From positions 1 through 28,712 of the IMG/VR virus record IMGVR_UViG_2162886015_000006: DNA of 28,712 nucleotides; one strand, 5' to 3'. This stretch comes from a virus. Shown one piece after another: positions 11,032 through 17,728 of this stretch. Below the pieces are notes generated by a model. That model saw only the letters and a list, made by a program, of their open reading frames with translations, had not been told where the DNA came from and searched no databases. Each line of letters starts with the position of its first letter. The first letter of the stretch is position 1. Made by a program: the position numbers and the translations under genes.

Positions 11032-11364
11032 TCAGGTCAGCAGGAAACCGACGTTCTTCGTTCCCGCGTCCTCACGGGTGACGTAGACGACGCTGGCATT
11101 GCTGGCCAGCGGAATGGTCAGCGTTCCGGTGTGACCGGTCGTGTCGTTCGCGGCACGACCGATTGCCACATGCAGGGTGTCGACGCCTGCCCCGGCGGCG
11201 TCACGGAGCGCCAGGCGGAGCTTCTGCGGCGCCTCGGCGGTGATGCCGTTGGTGGCGTCGGCGAAGGTGTTGTCACAGAACAGCGTGAGCTTGGTGACCT
11301 TGCCGGCCTGCCACGGGATCGTGAACGTCGCGCCGGGCTTCAGGTCGAAGTTGCCAGGAACCAT
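11032..11364 (-). CDS. hypothetical beta-rich 110-aa protein in the lysis cluster
   Basis: A soluble protein with alternating strands and turns (TFTIPWQAGKVTKLTLFCDN, LRLALRDAAG, HTGTLTIPLAS, VVYVTREDAG), probably a small beta-sandwich. No family recognised. The ATG at 11364 follows GGAGGAAG, and both lie inside the coding sequence for the last residues of the GH25 lysin (25-bp overlap). So it is coupled to that gene. It could be a virion-surface or lysin-partner protein; this is inferred from location only. Confidence 0.7.
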   Translation of the reverse strand: MVPGNFDLKPGATFTIPWQAGKVTKLTLFCDNTFADATNGITAEAPQKLRLALRDAAGAGVDTLHVAIGRAANDTTGHTGTLTIPLASNASVVYVTREDAGTKNVGFLLT

Positions 11365-12011
11365 TGGTCTTCCTCCGGTGTGGGAGTGGGCGTGGGTGTG
11401 GGCTTGCTGCCGCGGAGTTCGTCGAGGGCGATAGTCGAGATGTTGGCGTCGAGGCCGTTGAAGTTGTCGGTCCACTGCCAGATGTGAGGCTTGGACCAAC
11501 CGCAGGTGAGGCCGCTCGGCAGCCACGGCGCGAACGAGGTCCGCCACGTTGACGTCGCCGCGGTGCTGGGATACTGCGGATACCACCAGAACGAAAAGTG
11601 CTGGTTGAGGCCGCGGCCGGTGCCGTTGGAGGCGTAGCCGCCGCCCATGTAGATGACCCGGGTGTTGTCAGGCGCCTTCGCCTTGCATCTGTCCGCGAAG
11701 TCCCTCGCGAACGCGTTCGTCTCCGCCTGACTCAGCTTGGAAGCTTCCAGGTCCAGGATCAGTACGTCGCGCGGGCCGGGCTTCACGACGGAGAGGAACC
11801 GGTCCGCCTGCGACGCACCAGAGGATTCCTCCGGGCGGGCGAAGTGGTAGGCGCCGCGGACCTTCGCGCGGGTCTTCGCGCTGGCCCACTGTGCGGCGAA
11901 CTTGGAGGACGTGTACGAGGAGCCTTCGGTGGCTTTCACGAACACAAAGTCAGCGGATGGGACGGTGCCGCCCTGGAAGGCGCTCACGTCGAAGCCATGC
12001 AGGAGGCTCAT
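11340..12011 (-). CDS. GH25 muramidase endolysin
   Basis: 223 aa. A complete glycoside hydrolase family 25 domain (about 4-192): HGFDVSAFQG with Asp8, DFVFVKATEGSSY, RGAYHFARP, LILDLEAS with the Asp87-x-Glu89 catalytic pair, and PHIWQWTD near the end. It cleaves the MurNAc-GlcNAc bond of peptidoglycan. No signal peptide, so it needs a holin. There is no standard wall-binding domain. Instead it has a Pro-Thr linker (204-212) and an EEDQWFLATST tail that matches the tail of the CHAP lysin. Start ATG overlaps the CHAP stop (ATGA). The end overlaps the 110-aa gene. Confidence 0.93.
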   Translation of the reverse strand: MSLLHGFDVSAFQGGTVPSADFVFVKATEGSSYTSSKFAAQWASAKTRAKVRGAYHFARPEESSGASQADRFLSVVKPGPRDVLILDLEASKLSQAETNAFARDFADRCKAKAPDNTRVIYMGGGYASNGTGRGLNQHFSFWWYPQYPSTAATSTWRTSFAPWLPSGLTCGWSKPHIWQWTDNFNGLDANISTIALDELRGSKPTPTPTPTPEEDQWFLATST

Positions 12012-12658
12012 GCCGACACCCCCAGGAACCAGGAGTCGTCAGCCGGCGTGGGGGTAGGTGTTGGGGTCGGAGTAGGCGTGGGCGCGGTCGCGTAGTGCGG
12101 CGAGTAGTGCGCGACGACGCTGGACACGCTCCGGATCTCTCTGGACACCGCGTCGTCACTGCCGGACCGGGCAGTGTTACCGCCGATGGTCTGGAGCCGG
12201 CCACCGGAGAGCACCTTCTCCACGATCTCAATGTGAGCAAACCCGAACAGCGCGACCAGGTCACCGGCCCGGATGCCGGAGTTCCCGAGTTTGATGCCAG
12301 GGATCTGCCGGATGTACGGGACGTACGCTCGCTTGCCATCGATCTCCGCCAGGCCAGCGGGCTGACTGGACCCAGCGTGAGCAAAGCACCAGCTCAAGAA
12401 GATGAAGCACCAGGCTGCGGACGTGCCGTTGCCGTAGTACCACCGGGTGAACTCGTTGACGTTCTCCGGCGGGCCATAGTTCAGCTTGATCTTGCTGGCG
12501 GCCAGTGTCAGCACCTGGCGCATAGTCGGGGCACCAGACACCGACGCGACGAGGGAGGCAGTGCCATCGTCAAGGTCGGGACGGGGATCCTGGTTGGGGG
12601 ACGCTTCCCCGGGTTGACCTTTGTCAGTGGCGCCCGATGGGGGCGCTGGGTTTCTCAT
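12008..12658 (-). CDS. CHAP-type peptidoglycan hydrolase (endolysin)
   Basis: 216 aa. An unstructured N-terminus (1-45) precedes a CHAP/NlpC-P60-like domain: AAWCFIFLSWC (nucleophile Cys84), AGDLVALFGFAHIEIVE (His142), and TIGGN (polar residue Asn161). Such domains act as amidases or endopeptidases on peptidoglycan stem peptides or cross-bridges. No signal peptide. The C-terminus is a Pro-Thr repeat (193-205) and DDSWFLGVSA, shared in form with the GH25 enzyme next door. ATG with GGAGGATC upstream, in ATGA overlap with the preceding membrane-protein gene. Confident as a CHAP-type enzyme; bond specificity not determinable. Confidence 0.88.
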   Translation of the reverse strand: MRNPAPPSGATDKGQPGEASPNQDPRPDLDDGTASLVASVSGAPTMRQVLTLAASKIKLNYGPPENVNEFTRWYYGNGTSAAWCFIFLSWCFAHAGSSQPAGLAEIDGKRAYVPYIRQIPGIKLGNSGIRAGDLVALFGFAHIEIVEKVLSGGRLQTIGGNTARSGSDDAVSREIRSVSSVVAHYSPHYATAPTPTPTPTPTPTPADDSWFLGVSA

Positions 12659-13077
12659 CTGGATCCTCCGAGTCTGAGGCAGGCGTCGAGCGTGAGGGCG
12701 GCGACGCCGACGTCACATCGGGTCGTGGACGGCTGGGCAGCTGTGGGCTGTGGCGCAGGCTCGGACGGTGTGGTGCCACTGGTCCGCTGCGGGCCGATCG
12801 AGGTGGAGTGCGGCGCCGATTCGGCTACGACGTGCCCGACTGGGGGTCCCGATGACGGTGCAGAGGTAGACGGGCGGGGACGCGGTGGTTTAACCGGCGT
12901 AGTCGCCGGGGGTGCCGTGGTAACCGGCGCGGTGGGGGCATGGCTCGGCTGTGGCGTCGCTGTGATGCCGCCGTGGCCGGCGGAGGTAACGAGGGTGATC
13001 GCGAGGAGGGTCATGCCGCTGCCGAGGACCATCGGCCCGCCGTGTTCGCTGATCTTTTTAAGTGCGGCGGTTCTCAT
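12655..13077 (-). CDS. membrane-anchored Pro/Thr-rich protein of the lysis cluster
   Basis: 140 aa. A basic start (MRTAALKKISEHGG), one hydrophobic segment (about 16-33, MVLGSGMTLLAITLVTS), then a long Pro/Thr/Ser/Ala-rich stretch and a C-terminal part with two Cys (RCDVGVAALTLDACLRL). This is the layout of a type II anchored protein with a stalk reaching into the wall. The start is the ATG in TGATG, coupled to the preceding gene. It could be a holin partner, spanin-like or wall-contact protein; no homology supports one choice. Confidence 0.65.
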   Translation of the reverse strand: MRTAALKKISEHGGPMVLGSGMTLLAITLVTSAGHGGITATPQPSHAPTAPVTTAPPATTPVKPPRPRPSTSAPSSGPPVGHVVAESAPHSTSIGPQRTSGTTPSEPAPQPTAAQPSTTRCDVGVAALTLDACLRLGGSR

Positions 13078-13349
13078 CAGTGTCCTAGGGTCGTGAGGTA
13101 GGCAGCGAGGAATGCGAGGGCCGCGCCGATGACGGTTTGGGCGACGCCGAGGAGCCATGTCCTGTTGCCTGTGCTTTTGCTGGTGTCGTCGTCTTCGAGG
13201 CGTTTGATGCGGGCGTCGCGGGCGTCCACGCGGGCGTTCCGGGCCCGCTCGTCGGCGTCGTAGACGTCGCGGCGTAGGTACTCACGACGCTCGTCCCGGA
13301 GTTCGTCGATCGCCCGCCACGCCTCAGGCAGAGAACGTTCGTCAACCAC
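13077..13349 (-). CDS. coiled-coil plus C-terminal membrane helix protein, holin-like
   Basis: 90 aa. Residues 1-53 are strongly charged and helical, with repeated Arg/Asp/Glu patterns (DERREYLRRDVYDADERARN), likely a coiled coil. A single hydrophobic helix follows (about 65-87). Proteins of this form precede endolysins in many Gram-positive phages and are annotated as holin or XhlA-like membrane-associated proteins. GTG start with a strong GGAGGCG. It is the first gene after the tail-operon terminator, so it likely opens a separate lysis transcript. Confidence 0.7.
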   Translation of the reverse strand: MVDERSLPEAWRAIDELRDERREYLRRDVYDADERARNARVDARDARIKRLEDDDTSKSTGNRTWLLGVAQTVIGAALAFLAAYLTTLGH

Positions 13350-13360
13350 TACGCCTCCTT

Positions 13361-13500
13361 CAATCCGGGGATGGTCCGCCCCTCATCCACATCCGGTTGG
13401 TTTTGGTTCCGCAGGAGGCTCTGCTGAGGACAGAAATGGTGTCAAACACACCATCAGAACTGTTTGTGGGCATAAACTGTCCAATATTGGGCGTAAAAGA
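13361..13500 (-). promoter_or_regulatory. AT-richer leader with inverted repeat before the lysis genes
   Basis: The least GC-rich stretch of the right half, between the tail terminator and the first lysis gene. It holds a perfect 7-bp inverted repeat, ATGGTGT/ACACCAT, with a 5-base centre (about 13437-13455), and two AACTGT/AAACTGT repeats (about 13458-13480). I see no well-spaced -35/-10 pair. A lysis promoter with an operator is likely here but not pinpointed. Confidence 0.4.
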
Positions 13501-13526
13501 CCCCGCCCGCTGTGAGGCGGGCGGGG
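13501..13526 (-). terminator. intrinsic terminator of the tail operon
   Basis: CCCCGCCCGC (13501-13510) pairs with GCGGGCGGGG (13517-13526). On the minus strand it is followed by TCTTTTAC. It lies 18 bp after the stop of the 638-aa tail gene. Confidence 0.9.
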
Positions 13527-13544
13527 ATAGCGCGGGGGACACAG

Positions 13545-15461
13545 TTACTGGATGCGGATGGTCTTGCTGCCACCGGCGGCGCTACTGATCTGAGTTGGGA
13601 TCTGCCAGCGCGTGACCTGGTCCAACTCCAAACGACAACTGTTGTCGCTGCTGTTGTACTCGGTGGCGACGACCTTGAAGATGGTGCCGTCGAGCGCAGC
13701 GGAGGGTGCGGTGGCCCCGTAGGACATGTCGGTGGAGCCCGTGCGGGGCGGCAGGTCCGTGATGCGGATGAGCTTGCCGGGGCGGATCATCCAGGGGTCG
13801 ACGCGGCGGCCTGCGCCGCTGTTGCTGTTGGCGCCCGCATCGAAGAGTTGGATGGGGCGCTTGACCGTGAGCGTCCCGGCGTTCTGGACCTTCCGCTTGC
13901 CGTCCAGGAAGCTCGCGCCGAGCGTGTCGGCGGTTGCTCCGGTGGTGGGGTCGGTCTTGTTCACGACGATGGAGCGCGTGAACCCGCCCGTGTTCAGCTC
14001 GGGGGCCATGTCGTCGGTGAGCCAGTTGGTCGTGACGTGGTACACGTTCGCGTCAGCGCTGTCCGGATAGCGGTAGAAAACGAAGTTGAAGACGTCGTCG
14101 CCGTTCGGCTGTTCCTCCAGGCCGTCTTGGCTGGTCGCCAGGTAGCCCCAGTTGTTCGGCCATGTCGCCCACTCGAACCTGTACCCGGGCGTCGCCTGGG
14201 GATCTTCCGGGCTTGTCGCCTTCCAGCCGCTCTCCCAGATCGCCCAGTACGCATCCGTCTGGACCTGGGCGGCTAGGTCGTTGAGGATGCCGGCGGCGGT
14301 TGCCCCGTCGGGGTAGGCGAGGTGGAGGATCTGCGTTGTGTCGCTGGAGTCGATGAACACGTCCTGGGGGCGCACCGAGCCCGGCCAGGGGGTGGAGCCG
14401 CCGAGCTCGTACCAGCCTCCGACCAGGAAGCGTCCGATCACATCTTCAACGACCTGCGCGACGGTCACATAGTTGGTGGCGTAGCTCGCGGAGGTGGTGA
14501 GCTTGTTGCCGAACCTGTCTTGGCGCAGCGCGATTATCTTCGGGTTGCTGACCCTGACCTGCACGGTGTCGCTGCTGGTGACGTCGTAGAAGCCTGTGCC
14601 TGTGAAGGAGTGCCCTACGACGATGTACCGGGTGTTCGCGTCGGTGAAGTCCGTGCCGATCTTGTTTACTTTGGTGACTGCGCCCGCCGAGTACAGGGTG
14701 GAGTCGACCGCTGTGTTCTCGGCGATACCGATTATGACGAGTGCGTTGTTGGTTCCGCTCGGGCCAGCGCCGCGATGCGTTGTGACAAACCGGCCTATCG
14801 ACTGGTCGTAGCCGTGGGCGTCCCATCGCCACGAGTAGTCTTCGTTGCTGGGTCCCTTGCTGTTGAGCTGGTATAGCGGCTGGAAGATGGTCGTCAGGGT
14901 GCGTTGGCCGTCATCTTTGGTGGCTTGCCAGTTCTGCCATGGGAGGGTGTAAACGAAGCCGCCGTTGTCGATGTTGTCGCCGGTTATCCAGCGGTCCAGC
15001 GAGGAGTCGATATAGAAAACTGGTCTTTGGATGTCGCTGGCGGCGACCATGGAGCCGAGCGCGCCGATCTGCCACGTGTCCGGCTCTACTTGCCGCGCCG
15101 GGTCCTCGATCCGGCCCTCCCACGCCACCTCAAGAGTCCGCAGGTCCACGACCTGCACGCGGCTGAACAGTTCGACGAGCCGGGAGAAGCCGAGCTGGTC
15201 TGGGTGGGGAACAGTCCCCAGCCCACGCGGGATGCGCAGCGTGATCGTCGCTGAAGCGAACCCACCCGGGACCACACTGCGGAACTGGATGTCGTCGACC
15301 CAGCGGGTGACCCACCGTTCCCCAGCGTCCACGATCGAGAAGAACCGGACGCCGAGAGGGACAGGGTCGCTGAACGTTGCGGCCGGCTGAGCGACGGGCG
15401 ACTTGAACCCACCGCCGGAGAGGGAGAAGACCGTCGTATTGACGGTAGTGGGGGTGGCCAT
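13545..15461 (-). CDS. minor tail protein, probable tail-tip hub (Tal-like)
   Basis: 638 aa. It is the second gene after the Dit-like gene, where siphophages encode the tail-tip hub or tail-associated protein. The N-terminal 170 residues are beta-rich with RWVDDIQFRSVVPGGFASAT and LVELFSRVQVVDLRTLEVAWEGRI. That resembles the hub-domain pattern seen in actinophage minor tail proteins (recalled, not searched). Long strands with many Tyr, Trp and Thr follow, and the C-terminus has PIQLFDAG and PWMIRPGKLIRITDL. It probably plugs the tail tube and holds the fibre proteins. Its ATG directly follows the TAG of the preceding gene. Confidence 0.75.
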   Translation of the reverse strand: MATPTTVNTTVFSLSGGGFKSPVAQPAATFSDPVPLGVRFFSIVDAGERWVTRWVDDIQFRSVVPGGFASATITLRIPRGLGTVPHPDQLGFSRLVELFSRVQVVDLRTLEVAWEGRIEDPARQVEPDTWQIGALGSMVAASDIQRPVFYIDSSLDRWITGDNIDNGGFVYTLPWQNWQATKDDGQRTLTTIFQPLYQLNSKGPSNEDYSWRWDAHGYDQSIGRFVTTHRGAGPSGTNNALVIIGIAENTAVDSTLYSAGAVTKVNKIGTDFTDANTRYIVVGHSFTGTGFYDVTSSDTVQVRVSNPKIIALRQDRFGNKLTTSASYATNYVTVAQVVEDVIGRFLVGGWYELGGSTPWPGSVRPQDVFIDSSDTTQILHLAYPDGATAAGILNDLAAQVQTDAYWAIWESGWKATSPEDPQATPGYRFEWATWPNNWGYLATSQDGLEEQPNGDDVFNFVFYRYPDSADANVYHVTTNWLTDDMAPELNTGGFTRSIVVNKTDPTTGATADTLGASFLDGKRKVQNAGTLTVKRPIQLFDAGANSNSGAGRRVDPWMIRPGKLIRITDLPPRTGSTDMSYGATAPSAALDGTIFKVVATEYNSSDNSCRLELDQVTRWQIPTQISSAAGGSKTIRIQ

Positions 15462-16334
15462 CTACGCGACCTGCTGTAGCGTCATGTAGCCGCCGGACTG
15501 TACGTTTACGACACCGGCTCCTGACCCGACCTGGGCAGTAAGGGTCCCGGAGGCGGAGACGACCACCGTTCCCCGGATGGCGACCCAAAATGTGGTGCTG
15601 GCAACCCCAGCCGCGGCCGATGCCCGGGCAGAAGACCCTAGGCCCAGGGACCCATGGACAAACCCACTTGAGTTTCCGTCAACCCCAATATTGACGTTCA
15701 AGGTGTAGACCGCAAAACTAGCGGTGCAAGTACCCGCCATGCAGGGCTTAATAGTGGCCGATGTTGATGTCCCCTGCCAGGGTATGTACACGGTAAAGTT
15801 GTACGTCGAACCCGCCGTTACGTTGACCGTCAAGTTGGGCACATTGGCGGGCGTCGCGGGCGCCGTTCCCGTCGTCAGTGTTCCGCCATTGGTGATCAGC
15901 ACAGGAGTAACGATCGGGGTTGTCAAGGTCGGCGACGTCAGCGACTTGTTCGTCAGCGTCTGAGTGTCAGTCGTGCCAACTACGGCGCCACTGACACCGT
16001 GCACACCGGACGTCGCCCCAACGTGCGCCCCAGCCTCGTTGAAGTCCCGCGCGGAGACGCCGTGGTCGACGGTGGCGCCAACTGAATGAGTCTGCCCCGT
16101 TGAGCCATCCTGGCCCCGGACGATCGTAAACGTCGTGCCCGAGGGGCGGGCCGTGACGTTGACAATCTCCTGATCGGCGGCCCCCCAGTTGATCAGCAGA
16201 GCGTAGGGGAAGCTGCCATCAAGGCTCGCGAACGATGCCGTGTCCGCAACCGTGAGAGTCGTCCCAGAGATGCCAGGATCCACGGTCGTGGTCGTCCGCT
16301 TCGTCGCCGACGAGTAGAACCGATTCTGGGTCAT
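15462..16334 (-). CDS. minor tail / fibre-like protein
   Basis: 290 aa. Low-complexity, Thr/Ser/Gly/Val-rich. The N-terminal half has TTTVDPGISGTTLTVADT, a short GAHVGATSGVHGVSG segment and TDTQTLTNKSLTSPTL, a motif commonly seen in phage tail-fibre and minor tail proteins at domain joints. The C-terminal half looks like a beta-sandwich (TYNFTVYIPWQGTST), perhaps for sugar or surface binding. The ATG overlaps the Dit-like gene's stop (ATGA). Likely part of the tail tip and host contact; family-level naming is tentative. Confidence 0.7.
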   Translation of the reverse strand: MTQNRFYSSATKRTTTTVDPGISGTTLTVADTASFASLDGSFPYALLINWGAADQEIVNVTARPSGTTFTIVRGQDGSTGQTHSVGATVDHGVSARDFNEAGAHVGATSGVHGVSGAVVGTTDTQTLTNKSLTSPTLTTPIVTPVLITNGGTLTTGTAPATPANVPNLTVNVTAGSTYNFTVYIPWQGTSTSATIKPCMAGTCTASFAVYTLNVNIGVDGNSSGFVHGSLGLGSSARASAAAGVASTTFWVAIRGTVVVSASGTLTAQVGSGAGVVNVQSGGYMTLQQVA

Positions 16335-17728
16335 GCCGTCGCTACCTCTCGCCACCTGGGCCAATAGGACACATCGACTGTCTTCGTCGTCGTGACGGTG
16401 GCCTTGTCCACCAGCAGATGCCAACGGTTCGTCACGCCTGGCACTAGCAGCGGTGCAGACCCCATCCGGGACACCAGCCCTCCAGCGTTGTCGACTACCC
16501 GCGCCGCCAACGTCCCCGAGAACGGCGACGAACCAGAGGCCATCCCATACGTGGAATCATTCGGACCATCGATCACGATGTAACCGACAGCCCCCGTCGA
16601 CCGGGCTAGGCACATCCGCTCGTCGGCGGGCATCAGGTACACGTAGTCCAGATCAAGGTTCGCCGTGCCGGAGTTACGCTGCGCCTGCAAGGCGAGCGTC
16701 CCCGCCGTCAAGGCGGGGGCCAGACCCGAGTACCCGATGGCGGTTGGTGTCGCGAACGCCGGGAACTCGGCGATGCCGAGGTCGACGAGGAACCAGTTCG
16801 TACCGTCGCCCGTGAACGTGACCTGGGGGCCGTTGATACTGTCCTGGCCAGCCGCAGGGTTCTGTGCATACCGCAGCGTGAATACGCTTGTGGAGTCCGC
16901 AGAGTGTGCGCGGACAAATACCCGGTACCGGCCCCGAAACGCCTCCGCCGAAGACGCCGTAGGTACCGCCGATGTTATCCGAGTAACCAGGCCTGAGTTC
17001 GAGGCGAAAGTCGTGAACGTGCCCGACCCGCCCGACGTGTTAGCCGCCGCCGATGTGGATGTGTCTGTGCCCAGCGTCGCGGACTCCGCCTGGGCAAACA
17101 CCGTCACGGCCGTAGGGTTGTTCACTGTCCGCTGCGACAGAATCGCAGTGCCACCAGCTCCCAGACCCTGAAGCCGCATGAACGCAGGTGTTGGGCTGTC
17201 GCCAACAACCCCAGTCATGTCCCATCGGGCTGGGTTTGTACCAGCTGCTGGGTCGTTAGTAATAGTCACCTGTGCCAGGTCACGTCGGGTCCCGATCGCG
17301 AACGGCTCAGCCATCACCGTGCAGTCGACCCGCCACGCCACGCCAGGGATGAACTGCGTGTTCAGGTCGTAGTCGTCGCTTCTCAAGGTCCTGAAGAACA
17401 CAGGGTTTGTCGACAACGAAGACTGGTACATCAGCAGGTTGTTCGGCCGGGCCAGCTGCGTCACCAGCGCATCCATCTGCGCCTCACGGGCTGCCTCGGT
17501 CGCGCCCGTCAGTTCCAGAGTGAACTGGATCGTCCGTAGATCGTAGGCAGCCGAGGTGAGCATGCCGCCGTCGGTCAGGGCGTTCGTAGCGACACTGCGC
17601 CGCAGCGGAGGCGATGGGAGATGGAAGAAGTCCCCGCCTAGCGTCTTCCACGCTGCCCCATCGTTCATGTCCAAAAACACCGACGGCGAGGCGGTCGGCT
17701 GGTCAACGAATCTCCAGATCGTCGGCAT
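16331..17728 (-). CDS. distal tail (Dit-like) minor tail protein
   Basis: 465 aa, directly after the tape measure, the standard Dit position. The N-terminal half has the expected LDMNDG...W.TLGGDFFHLP opening, a domain with MLTSAAYDLRTIQFTLELTG and PNNLLMYQSSLSTNPVFFRT, and a strand-rich part with WRVDCTVMAEPFAIG. The C-terminal half carries further beta domains (QNPAAGQDS, TALALQAQRN-like strands) that may bind carbohydrate. Dit forms the hexameric ring joining tail tube to tip. Start ATG overlaps the tape-measure stop (TGATG). Confidence 0.8.
   Translation of the reverse strand: MPTIWRFVDQPTASPSVFLDMNDGAAWKTLGGDFFHLPSPPLRRSVATNALTDGGMLTSAAYDLRTIQFTLELTGATEAAREAQMDALVTQLARPNNLLMYQSSLSTNPVFFRTLRSDDYDLNTQFIPGVAWRVDCTVMAEPFAIGTRRDLAQVTITNDPAAGTNPARWDMTGVVGDSPTPAFMRLQGLGAGGTAILSQRTVNNPTAVTVFAQAESATLGTDTSTSAAANTSGGSGTFTTFASNSGLVTRITSAVPTASSAEAFRGRYRVFVRAHSADSTSVFTLRYAQNPAAGQDSINGPQVTFTGDGTNWFLVDLGIAEFPAFATPTAIGYSGLAPALTAGTLALQAQRNSGTANLDLDYVYLMPADERMCLARSTGAVGYIVIDGPNDSTYGMASGSSPFSGTLAARVVDNAGGLVSRMGSAPLLVPGVTNRWHLLVDKATVTTTKTVDVSYWPRWREVATA

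Noticed and set aside
11891-13096. 401-aa open frame on the plus strand
   Set aside because: Antisense to the CHAP lysin and neighbouring lysis genes, whose active-site motifs are on the minus strand.
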